Shown: piece after piece, positions 1 to 9,637 of the stretch
Layout of the letters: the number at the start of each line of letters is the position of its first letter
Position numbering within the stretch: the stretch's first letter is position 1
Source: Paragyromitra xinjiangensis
Taxonomy: Eukaryota > Ascomycota > Pezizomycetes > Pezizales > Discinaceae
DNA length: 64,000 bases
Assembly: GCA_038503065.1 (NCBI GenBank)
Contig: JBCAMK010000014.1
Coordinates: 62,001 to 126,000, forward strand
Direction of reading: 5' to 3'
Notes under the pieces: generated by a model
The model's input: only the letters and a program-made list of their open reading frames with translations
Told to the model about the DNA's origin: nothing
Databases searched by the model: none
Position numbers and translations under genes: made by a program

Positions 1-532
1 CATAAAAGGGGGCACTTCTGCTTAATTGATTAGAACCAGCCGAAACGGGAAGTATATAGTCTTTCCCTCTGGATACATCATTCAAAAGAAAGGTATCTGT
101 AGCCCATCTGTGTAATATTAAGAAAGCCAGCTGGGTAGATCCCAAACCTGGTTATTGCATCTCTTCAAAGCGAGAGAAGCCCTAGGGCTAGGGTTCCTAG
201 ACGAAGTGGTCTGAGCTCCCAGCCGAGATCAGAGACAGACGCCTCCATTCCTCTCGCTTAACTTCTAGCGGCCACTTTCTCCTTCATTCTGTTCCTGCCC
301 CTGCAGTTCTCAACGTCTGTAAAACCCCTTCTTCCTCTCTGTTAGCATCAGAATCTCAATAATCATCCTCTCATCCAAAAAATTCCATCAAAAGATCAAT
401 CTTACTCTGTAGGTTGACCTCCCCAGATCATCGTATTCTTATCGCCCAATTGAAAACAAACCGTTCGTGATTTCCTTGCTCAATTCCGTATCAGGGAAGG
501 GTTCTAATTCGGAAAGTAAACATCTAGCAAAA
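1..532 (+). promoter_or_regulatory. 5' flank of the Sfh5-like gene
   Basis: No coding region is seen. The last 300 bases before the start at 533 are pyrimidine-rich (runs of tctc and ttcc), as is common in fungal core promoters and leaders. An upstream in-frame GTG at 467 is not used in this model, because the ATG at 533 has an A at -3. Confidence 0.4.
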
Positions 533-1783
533 ATGTCTGCTACGTCTCCTATCTGGCCTGAAGTAGAGGAGTCTCATCCGCTCAATACCCTCCACACCGA
601 GCTTGCTACCTTGCTCTCAGAAGAACCCGCTCACAAGATTTGGGGTATTACTCTCTCACCAGAGCCAGGCCACTTCTCCACCCTTCTCATCTTGCAGAAA
701 TTCCTGAGGGCCAATAAGGGCGATAAGGAGAAGGCCAAGAAACAGTTTGAAGATACCCTACAATGGCGCAGGAGTTACTTCGATGAGAACGGCAAGGTCA
801 TCGGAAGCTGGGACAAATCCAAATTCGAAGATCTAGCCTATATCACGGAAGAGACTGTTAAAAGCACCGGAGCAGATGAGAGGAAAAAGACCATTGTGAC
901 CTGGAATATCTATGGCCATGTCAAGGACTTTGCCAAGACTTTCGGCGATGTTGAAGAGTATCCATCCCAATCTCGTTCCATCCATTCAATCACTTTCATT
1001 CACTAACATCATCCTCTTCCCCTGTTCAGCTTCCTCCGCTGGCGTGTGGATCTCATGGAACGCTCTATAGAGCTCCTCGATCTTGCCTCTGCAAGGGAAC
1101 CCATTCCGGACTGGGATTCTGGGAAACCTACTGTGGATCCTTACCAGGCTATCCAAGTCCACGACTACCTCCAAATTTCCTTTTTCCGTACACCTGCCGA
1201 AGTTAGAAATGCTTCAAAGAAGACTATCGAGCTATTCCAGAAATACTACCCAGAGCTTCTCGAGAAGAAATTCTTCGTTAACGTTCCTGTCCTTATGGGT
1301 TGGGTTTATAATGCCATGAAGCTACTCATCGCTAAGGAAACATTCAAAAAACTTACTATGCTCTCGTATGGCGAGGAACTTGCGAAGCATATGGGATCAG
1401 AGAGTATCCCGACTGTTTATGGAGGCAAAGGAGAGCCTCTGAAAAAGTCCGCAATCTCGCCTGCAGCTGAAGTTGTGGAGAACAATAACGCTGTCAAGGA
1501 CGATACTAAATCTACTCCTGCTGAAATTGCTCCTGCACCGACGACAGAAGTTGTTGTGGGGGACGAGCCGACTCCATCCGCTATTCCAGAGGCCGCCAAC
1601 AGCGAGACCAAGGCTACGGAGGATGCCGCTCCTGATCATATCCCAGCTCCTACCGATCAAACCGTCCCAGAAGCTGCTGCTACTGCTCCTGTAGACGATG
1701 CCCCTGCAAAGGATGCCCCTGCAAGGGATGCTCCTGCAAAGGATGCTCCTGCCGCCGAGGGAGCTCAGGCACCTCGCGCTTAG
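533..1783 (+). CDS. sfh5: Sec14-like phosphatidylinositol transfer protein Sfh5
   Basis: Two exons, 533-957 and 1030-1783, give about 392 residues. The 72 bp intron (gtatcc..ttcag) restores the reading VEDFLRWRVDLMERSIELL, which matches the CRAL-TRIO lipid-binding fold of Sfh5. The N-terminal CRAL-TRIO-N helices are also clear (FLRANKGDKEKAKKQFEDTL). Sfh5 is a Sec14-homologue at ER and plasma-membrane sites; the yeast protein is known to bind haem and transfers phosphatidylinositol poorly. The core ends near residue 275 with the typical VYGGKG. It is followed by a low-complexity Ala/Pro/Glu tail ending in repeated DAPAK/DAPAR units, which looks lineage-specific and disordered. The start at 533 has a good Kozak context. 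Confidence 0.88.
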
Positions 1784-3632
1784 TGATTGTGGTAATGCTT
1801 TGTAGCGGCAGATAGCCCTCTAATTTTTGTTTTTTTCCTTTCCCTTTTCTCTTTCCTTTCACCCGGCCTTTTTCCTTGAAGACTGCCTATATAAGGAAGG
1901 TAGCGAGTTGTTGTAGCCGAAATCAGCAAGGTTTGTCTCAAGTATGGTAAGAGTTTTATAGGGCAGTATGAGTGAAATGTTGGATCTAGTATGGTTGAAT
2001 GTATACCTAAGGTGTGGAAAGTACGGTTAGCGTTCTCATCTTATGGGGGATTTTTCTTTCTTTTCACTGGTAATATCAATTTTAGCGAGAGGATTCGGAT
2101 TTTTTATTTTTATAGGGCTCTTTTGCGGCATCCGCGGGCGGGAGGGGGTAATGGAATTTTGAGATTGAAGTGTAATTCATTCCAAGTATCAAAGCGGAGA
2201 ATATAATTGGAATGCTTAATGGCTTTTGGCGGTTAAATCATGAGACATCGTTCGGTTCTTCGCTTGTTAACTCATCGTTATTAGTCAGGGAGTTTGTTGG
2301 AATTTGTGATCAAGTTGACAGTGATGTTGTATACCGGCACCCCTCTCTCATTTCTCTCTGAACAGCTATCAGCTCTCTTGAAGATGTACCGGGGAGTGAT
2401 ATTTCTCAACCAGCGAGTGGAAAATGGATTCGTGGTCTCTGGATCGCGTTCCATTGTTTGATTCAGTGCCGTAGCTAACCCTTTCGGTGGTTAGAACGTA
2501 TAACTGCGTACAAGTGAGACTCGGATCTCGCCAAAAGCCACTCTGAAACAGGCACTCCACGGAGATGCTCAGTGTGTTTTGTTTTTACGGATACAAAATT
2601 TCCTGGAATTCCCGTGTATTACAGCGACTTTCGGGAAATCGCGTGGGGCTTCAGTAGGGCATTGGCTATAGCAATGAGCGGAGTCGTGTCTGTGTGAGCC
2701 GATTTCGGGCGGCTTCACCCCCACACAGCCCGACGGTTGTTGCTCCACAGATCCCAGAGGAGGGGAAATCACGACATCACATGCGACTATGTCTCTGAGT
2801 TCTAATATCAACAACAAACAATTGCCCGATTTTCTACTTTTTATTCTACGCAAATCCCCCGCTGGAATGTTCGTTTACAGTCTTGGCTCTAGCTTGGGTA
2901 TGAAGGTAGTCCACTGTGACGAATACCTTATTCGTTGGAATACATCATGGACAGGACCTAGATGGTACTCCCATATAATCCCCAAAGGCGTTTTGCCAAC
3001 AAAAGCCAAGCAACCCAAGCTTTCCGAATATTCTCCACACGTCCACAATCTCGGAAGAATAAATCACAAGATGCAGTGGCGTAGCCAGACCCCCACTGTC
3101 CCTGGGTTCGGGGTCGTGTAACCTCGACCCTGAGCCCTAGCTTCTTAATGACTGAACGGCGCCCATTGGCCTACTTGTGGCTGTGGTTCCTGGTGTTTAT
3201 GAACTCGTCTATAGAGCCATATCCAGCTAGCCCGCCAAGTTATGTATGCAGGTACGTGAAAACCGACTTCACTGTATCGACTTTAGTCAGGGTGCTCCGC
3301 GGAGATAGTCAGACCGGCCACTTCGCTCAGTAACAATAATAGATAAACACCTTATCAAACCTAAATCGCCATAGCTTAAGCCTCTAAAAGTCCAAATGAA
3401 CTGTTTTCGATAGGCGAAACCACAGTTAATCCCCTGGTTTTTCCAGCCGCAGCTCGTCTATGCTGTCAAAATGATCCAGGGTTCAGGGACAACGGGCGAG
3501 ATGCGCTATCCGTGTTCTTTGGGGGCTGCCTGTTTAGATTTATAGGGGAGAGTTCTTCTTATAATGTTAATTGATCCGGATCATTCGATGTAGAATTTCC
3601 CTAGTAATCAGGATATTCATCAATTTACCATC
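1784..3632. other. Intergenic, no convincing gene
   Basis: Only short unconserved open frames occur. The stretch contains a hAT-like terminal motif (cagtggcgtagccag, 3074-3088) noted separately. I see no RNA gene. Confidence 0.5.
3074..3088. repeat. hAT-like terminal motif, probably a degenerate transposon end
   Basis: The 15-mer cagtggcgtagccag resembles the end of many hAT-type elements and their MITEs. It is followed by a C-rich tract. No matching inverted end is visible within 2 kb, so this is at best a fragment. Confidence 0.25.
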
Positions 3633-5142
3633 ATGCTTGATTCACGAGCAGTGCTGTCAGCGCCGTCTACGGCGGAAGACGAGAAAATCTTGTCTATCAT
3701 GATACTCATCGTGTCGATATTTTCAGTTCTTGGTGCAGCCTGGGTTGTTGCTAGCTTTACGGTATTTACCTTTAGTCCGTGAGAGCGTGCATCATGATCA
3801 TCAGGGCGTCGATACTAATTGAGTGAAGTTCATCAGACAATTAAGATTCTTCCGGCATCAATTGATATTAGGTTAGAATCACGTCAATCCCACGGTTCTC
3901 TGGGAATACTGGAATTGTTTCTATAATACTAAACTCTAAATCGTTCTATAGGTCTCGCAATAAGTGATCTATGTATGGCGATCAATTTCCTAGTGTCAAC
4001 AGCGATGAACCTCTCTGGCCATCTTATCGGCGATCCTTCACGCAAAGGATTCTGCACTTTCAACGGATTCATGACCCAGCTTTTTGTCGTTCAAAGTGCG
4101 TATTCTTCTCGGTCGCGAGTTTTACTTATGGGAGTCTTTCTAACAATCCCAAATAGCTGATTACTGGGTCCTGATTATTGCTATTAATACCTTTTTAATT
4201 CTGGGAGATAAGAAACGAGCTGCAGGTTGGGTCCAAGATCACTGGCTGATCCTTTGGATACTGCCCTGGGGGTTTTCGACGCTCTGGTCAGCGTTGGGAC
4301 TCGGGATCGTCGGTTACGGCGATATCGGGGCATGTAAGTAACTTCACAAAACCCCTTAGAGACCCTTAATATGAGTTCTTATGCAGAGGATATACAGGGT
4401 GCTGGTTCACTAGCGATGTTGTTCGTCTGGCCGTAAACTTTGTTCCGCGGTGGATCATCATCATATCGATTTTGGCCATCTACATTCGACTTTACTTTAT
4501 CATCTACAAGGCTCATCGAGGGACAGTTTCAGATGAAGAGATCTCCGTGATAATGAACGTGATGCCACTAGGAGCCATATCCCCGGATCAAACAAAACCG
4601 CCAAAAGGAGATACGGGTTCACATAGTGGGGTAACAATTTCCTCGAATGTTTCGCCTCAGCCAAAATCAATAAAGATTAGAGGAGATGCAAAAGCATTGA
4701 AAACTGTAAGCATTAGCTTTGATAAAAACTCCACCTACTCTATTCTACGCTTTCTAACCGCTGCCCAACCACTTTTCCAGGTTTCCTACCGAATGATGCA
4801 ATACCCACTTGTCTACATGTTTATTTGGATAATACCTACCGCACTCCGAATCTACCACGCAACCGCTGGGAAGCAAGGGCCGTTATCGCTCATCGTTATT
4901 GACAAGGTATATTTCTTCCGTGGTCTCCAAATTATTGCTCTGCGTCTAACGTCTATTTTTATCAGGGTTGTATTGTAATTCAGGGGTTCGTAGATGCCAT
5001 GGTCTATGGTAAGACTTTCCCGTCCAACCTGGTTCGCTTCTCTCAGCTAACATTTTTATCTGAAGGCTTTAATGAACGCGCCTGGAATGGATGGAGAGAC
5101 TATTTCTCTGGTAGTTCGCGACGATTTAAAATCAGGAGTTAG
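3633..5142 (+). CDS. Git3/cAMP-receptor-like G protein-coupled receptor
   Basis: Eight exons: 3633-3778, 3837-3871, 3952-4095, 4157-4333, 4398-4705, 4781-4906, 4966-5008 and 5066-5142. All have GT..AG introns of 58-80 bp and the frame is kept at every junction, giving 351 residues. Hallmarks of the fungal cAMP-receptor-like class appear in order: LRFFRHQLILGLAISDL, FCTFNGFMTQLFVVQTDYW, GWVQDH, GYGDIGAWCWFTS, NFVPRWIII and IRLYFIIYKAHR. A Ser/Thr/Lys-rich third cytoplasmic loop follows, then YRMMQYPLVYMFIWIIPTALR and a short tail after FNERAWNGWRDYF. Seven hydrophobic segments fit a plasma-membrane receptor coupling to a heterotrimeric G protein. Family members sense carbon or stress cues in moulds. 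The ligand cannot be read from sequence. Neighbours are unrelated. Confidence 0.9.
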
Positions 5143-5348
5143 TTTGGCCAAAAAAAAGTTCATGTACAGATTACGGATTTCTTTCGGAGGATCAGGAGTT
5201 TAAAAAGATCTTTTAGTACTATTTTCATAATTATAATAACACGGCACATTTGCTCTACGTGTAAGAAATAGTACTGAAACAAAGCGGAATTATATTTCAC
5301 CAATCACTACTTTTATCATACAACGCCTTCCCCCAATTAAACTCGAAT

Positions 5349-5989
5349 TCAAATCCTCCTCCCTGACTCATCAACATAGTGGCCACCTCCAACTGCTTGG
5401 CCTCCAGTCACGTGTGTACGTCCAGCATTTGTAGGCCCTGGCTCGCCATAACTCCCCTCAGTCAGCCTCGTGCTTTGGGGCATATTCGCCGCCGCCGAGC
5501 CCATATTCGTTCCTGTCCCTGCTGTCGTTCCCATTCCTGTTCCTGCCGTTTGCCCTCTCCCCATTGTTGTTCCAGTCCCTGTTGTCCCTGTCCCAGCCAT
5601 TGTGTTTCCACCAGTTGAAGGGTAGGTCTCGCGTGAAAATCGCCTCTTCTCCGGGTTATCAATAACCCGGCCGGTGTTGTACTCTTCGCGACCTCTATCG
5701 ATAATGCCTTGGTTGCGAGCTTGGCCTTCACGATCACGCATAACTGTGTCAACAGCCATGTTAAACTGTCCGCGAATTTGTTCTAACCTGATTGTTAGCT
5801 TCATCGTTTTGCAAGGGGATGTTAAGGAAACTAACCTCCAGCACCGTGAATGCCGCTCATTATACCTTCGAGCTTACGGCCAGTGGTGGCTCCAGCATTT
5901 GTTCCGCCGCGCATGCCAGAAGTTGACTGTGTGTTCATGCCAGGAGCTGTGGTATTGTTTGTATAGCCGTCGTTCGTATAGCCGGACAT
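5349..5989 (-). CDS. Small Gly/Thr-rich conserved fungal protein (stress/LEA-like)
   Basis: Exon 1 is 5836-5989 and exon 2 is 5349-5782. Removing the 53 bp intron gives 195 residues. The junction creates GIMSGIHGAGEQIRGQFNMAVD, a block I recognise from small hydrophilic fungal proteins of unknown function (consensus IHGAGEAIRG). Next come a charged segment (MRDREGQARNQGIIDRGREEYNTGRVID) and a long Gly-Thr-Met repeat tract. There is no signal peptide and no membrane segment. The composition (hydrophilic, glycine-rich, no Cys) is like desiccation or conidial-stress proteins, but that role is inferred. A TATA box lies about 120 bp upstream, and a CRE-type palindrome about 1 kb upstream. Confidence 0.8.
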
Positions 5990-6109
5990 GATGGTAATAA
6001 CGTATAGAATGTGTGTTTGAAAATCGTATCTTTTAAAATGGTAATTGATCGTTTTTGTCTGTGTTTGATAGTGAGAAATAATGCCTACAATACCGCGCGG
6101 AAGCTGTTC

Positions 6110-6115
6110 TTTATA
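6110..6115 (-). promoter_or_regulatory. TATA box of the Gly/Thr-rich small protein
   Basis: TATAAA on the minus strand, about 121 bp before the start codon at 5989. The spacing suits a fungal leader. Confidence 0.5.
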
Positions 6116-6980
6116 TCGTTCACCACCGAAGGAAGATGGTTCAAGTTTCCACGAAGATCAATGGAGGCGTCATGATGATGTCAGTCTTGGCGAATTATCG
6201 AGTGAGAATCGATGATTTCCAACTTCCTGGTCATGATCTTATCAGATCAGAACTTGTGCGGGATATGATTCGTAGATCGCTGGCACTTCCGTCATTTACC
6301 AAAGATCTGTTCCAGGATGATCAAGTATAGAACAGGAACAGGGTCATCAAAGCAGCCTGCGATGAGCAACGGGTAAACGTCAACGACACTTCGTTGACTA
6401 GAGCCTAGTAGGCCATACCTAGATATACTTAATAGTACCCAGAAATACCGTTTTACTTTTAGCAAGTATTTTGTGGTAGTCTACTCTGCTCTACTGTTCT
6501 ATCTTGTCCGTGCTATTTTTGGAGGCACAAAATCTGCCTACTTCTGAGGGAGAAAGTGAGATGCTACTATGGCCTTTGGGACTGGTATCAAAAGGAGCAA
6601 TCACCATATATCAGCCTTCATCCGCTATGAGGCTTGAACATCAATTGACTGTAAGCTGGTGTCCATAACCGTAGAAAATAATCCACTGAATTTCCCTGGA
6701 TCAAGGTTTGATGGAATCTGTATCCCAACGAAGTTGGCTTGTCGTTCCGCATACCTACATATCTAGTATAACGACTTCGCGAAATTAGAGGTTATCTGGG
6801 ATTATCTCTGTCATACCGCACCTTTTCTGGAAGATCAGGCGGTACCTGGCGCAGAGAATCGATCATGCAGTGCAACGCTAAAAGATTTTCAGGATTTTCT
6901 CGGGTACAAAACCCATCTTTCAAAATTTCTTTTTCAAAAAAGAAACTCTAAGCTGCTCTTCATGGTGGAGAAATCGGAGA

Positions 6981-7000
6981 TGACGTCATTTAATGACGTA
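6981..7000. promoter_or_regulatory. CRE-like double site (ATF/CREB bZIP)
   Basis: A perfect tgacgtca palindrome (6981-6988) is followed at once by a second half-related taatgacgta. Fungal ATF/CREB-family bZIP factors bind such sites in stress and carbon responses. The nearest downstream start is that of the small hydrophilic protein on the minus strand, about 1 kb away. Function is inferred. Confidence 0.35.
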
Positions 7001-7676
7001 TCCAGTATGAGCGTTTAGAGCAGTGAAAGCCAGTTCCCCAACGTGAGGTCCGCCGCCAAACCTCTAGCTAATAGCTACAAAGTCTCTTCTCGTGACTTTT
7101 CCGGTGGGAGAAATGTCACATAAATTTGTTGTGGCCTATCAAGTTTTTTACAAGCTCCAATCGAGTCCAGGTTTGACTAAGACCCTGGTCTAAGCTTTGA
7201 AATCCTTTAGCATAAACACTTCCATTTCTGGATTTCAGTGCTTCATTTTACCACTCCAACGGCTTGATGCCCGAGTGATAGACAATGACGGCCAGAGAGA
7301 TGCCCGATGTATCGTAAGATCGTTTTGGTGATCAGCCTCAACACCAACGACATTGTGAAGGAAATTATCGGAACCCGAGACAAGTATCCATGCGATACAT
7401 GAAATTTTGTTATACATCGCTACGGCGACTTCGATGTGAAGGCGCATAAACAATTACAAAACACCTTACATAAAAAATAAACGCATATTTCCATGTGGAA
7501 AAGTCCTAACAATTAAAAGAAGTCTCTCAAACTCAACAGTGCCGCCATGCGACCAATGATCAGATAACGACCAATTTCCAGCGCAAAATGATGGACCATA
7601 AAACCTCCTGTGAAATATCCCATGACTTGTCCCCGTACTCTATAGTGGAAATGAAAGAAATGAAAGAAGCTAAATA

Positions 7677-8711
7677 TCAGTACTCCCCATAATCCTCCTC
7701 TTCAACCAACACGTCCACAATCTCTGTCGCACTTACGGCCCCATGCCCCATCTGCGGGAACTCACATACCCAGAACCCGCTCTGTCCCCCACAATCCACC
7801 ACAATCCCTCGCTGCCAATCATACTCGTCGGGAAATGTTTTTCTATCCATCGCGCTGATAGCTCTGCCGTGGATACTAAGGATCAATGTGATTTCGTATC
7901 TATGTTCGTAAACCGTCGACGACTGTGAGATGTGGTAGTTGCACTCCTGGCCGGGGAAATCAAGCGCTATGCGGATCTGGAAGATCTTATGCGGTTTGAG
8001 GGCATGCTGAGTAAGGATAATCCCCAACGGCCTACGAAAGGGGATAGATTTCGAAGGGGTGATAGTGGCAGGGTGGATAGAGGACCCCACAAATGTAAAG
8101 TCGGCAAACGTGAGGGGCGCGGCATCTGAGGGCGGTTCGATAAGTCTAGAATCGATACTAGATGCGTGCTTTGGGGTCCCAAGACCAATCTCGCCTGCGC
8201 TCTGGGGGACTCTAGAGGCAAAGGCACCGGCCGAGGGGGTCGTCCGTTTGCCATTAGATATCCGGCCTAGAGGATCCCTATGACTAGGGTCCGCAACCAT
8301 ACTGTCGCGGGGGCTATTGGGATATGGCCCTTCAAAATGGGCAACCCCAAAATAACCCACAGAAGAAAGACCTGGGGGGCCAGTAGAGCCCATCTCCCCA
8401 CCAGATGCAGGACTAATGCCGAATATGTGCTCAGGCGTGAGCTCTATCTCGGGGTGCAGGACAAGACCACCAGAGATATTGATCGATGCAGGTCTAGAAG
8501 AAACAGCGCGGAAACCACCCCCAATGGCCGGAGGATCGAAATATGCGGCGGTGCGCGCACGCTTAGATACGCGGCTACCCACATCCTGACCCGTGGGAGA
8601 GCCTGATGAAGTTGACGCCTCGCTCCGCTTACGACCTCTAGGCTGGGTTCCCCCAGCACTAGAACCTTGATCGGAACCCTGGTCTGGAACTTGGATATTC
8701 ATAGATTCCAT
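7677..8711 (-). CDS. Hypothetical protein with an acidic C-terminus
   Basis: A single open frame of 344 codons with ATG at 8711. A second ATG at 8702 is also possible. The N-terminal third is Ser/Gly/Pro-rich and carries a basic patch (PRGRKRSE .. SKRARTAAYFDPPA) that could be a nuclear localisation signal. The C-terminal part, from about residue 195, looks folded: FTFVGSSIHPATITPSKSIPFRRPLG, then alternating hydrophobic strands (FQIRIALDF, YEITLILSIHGRAIS). It contains a Trp/Gly-rich segment (YDWQRGIVVDCGGQSGFWVCEF) and ends in an acidic tail. I do not recognise the family. There are no membrane segments and no introns. Confidence 0.6.
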   Translation of the reverse strand: MESMNIQVPDQGSDQGSSAGGTQPRGRKRSEASTSSGSPTGQDVGSRVSKRARTAAYFDPPAIGGGFRAVSSRPASINISGGLVLHPEIELTPEHIFGISPASGGEMGSTGPPGLSSVGYFGVAHFEGPYPNSPRDSMVADPSHRDPLGRISNGKRTTPSAGAFASRVPQSAGEIGLGTPKHASSIDSRLIEPPSDAAPLTFADFTFVGSSIHPATITPSKSIPFRRPLGIILTQHALKPHKIFQIRIALDFPGQECNYHISQSSTVYEHRYEITLILSIHGRAISAMDRKTFPDEYDWQRGIVVDCGGQSGFWVCEFPQMGHGAVSATEIVDVLVEEEDYGEY

Positions 8712-9165
8712 TGCAGCGTAGATGTGTGTGTTGAAGAACTGAAGTGGTGTTTTGAACGTACAAGCGGATGTCAGTAGAACATCATCGCCGCGTCGCCCTA
8801 AATCGAATCCTGTTCATCCACGTGGTCCAATTCGAGATTGGACACAGTTTGTCGGTGACTTCAACCTTTCTTTGCGTTTTCTGTGGTATTCTGAATACTA
8901 TTTTTGGAAAATCTTGGTACCAGCACGTCCGGAGTTTGTCTGGGCAGGTGTCTCGTGTATCGAGTGATAGTGTATGATGGGGGATCCTCTGGGCCAGAGA
9001 GGTATCATGGGTAGTGTCCGGCTACGAGTAACGCACTTTGGAGGGCTCAGCACAGAATACTAGCTACCTGTTTCGCCTGTGAACTTGGATGGGTCAGACT
9101 TGAACTGTTGGGATGCGGCGGCACCGAACAACCCTAAATTGCCTAAAGACATACATGGATCACGA
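8712..9165. other. Intergenic, 5' flank of the gene above and of the tRNA
   Basis: No coding signal. Internal promoter boxes lie within the tRNA itself. Confidence 0.4.
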
Positions 9166-9263
9166 GACAACGTGGTGGAGTGGCTAACACCTTCGCCCGC
9201 TGTTCTCACTGGAAAGTCAAGCGGATGCCTTCGGGCGCGCAAGTTCGAATCTTGTCGTTGCCG
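9166..9263 (+). tRNA. Probable tRNA-Ser (anticodon GCT) with intron
   Basis: A cloverleaf can be drawn. The acceptor stem gacaacg (9166-9172) pairs with cgttgcc (9256-9262), with one A-C mismatch and G as discriminator, as in tRNA-Ser. The D arm is gtg/cac with loop gagtggctaa. The anticodon stem is ttcgc (9192-9196) with gcgga (9221-9225). The variable arm is tgcc-ttcg-ggcg, which marks a class II tRNA. The T arm is gcaag-ttcgaat-cttgt. The anticodon loop holds GCT at 9199-9201 and about 17 extra bases, read as an intron (about 9203-9219). Odd points are C instead of T at position 33 and the acceptor mismatch, so a decayed copy is possible. A short T run follows. Confidence 0.55.
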
Positions 9264-9637
9264 ATGTTCAATTTTTGCAGTTCAAAAGTCAAAGTGGGGT
9301 TATAAGGTGGAGGAGGGGAGTTGTGATGAGGACCCACCAACTCAGAACTTCAAGGCCAATCAGTGCGCTGCTACCCCATTGATCTCTGAAACTGCACTTT
9401 TGGTGGTAATCCATGGTATCTCATTAAAAATTACACCTATTCGCTGATGCAGTATACGGTAGGGAAACCCCAACCGCCACGTCAGACAAAACTTCTTACA
9501 CTCTACCTACCTACTCCATGGCAGTGAACACACCCAATCTGTCCTCACACATCCCATTCATAACCCAATCATAAAAAGATAAACAAGAAACAGCACGCCG
9601 GTAACGCTATGCAAAACTCCTCCACTCCGAAACAACC
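9264..9637. other. Intergenic
   Basis: Separates the tRNA from the 3' end of the esterase gene. A T run just after the tRNA (around 9273) may stop RNA polymerase III. Nothing else is seen. Confidence 0.4.

Larger units (their letters stand above)
5990..7676. other. Intergenic with promoter elements of the gene at 5349-5989
   Basis: No gene is supported. The notable content is the TATA box near 6110 and the tgacgtca palindrome at 6981-6988. Confidence 0.5.
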
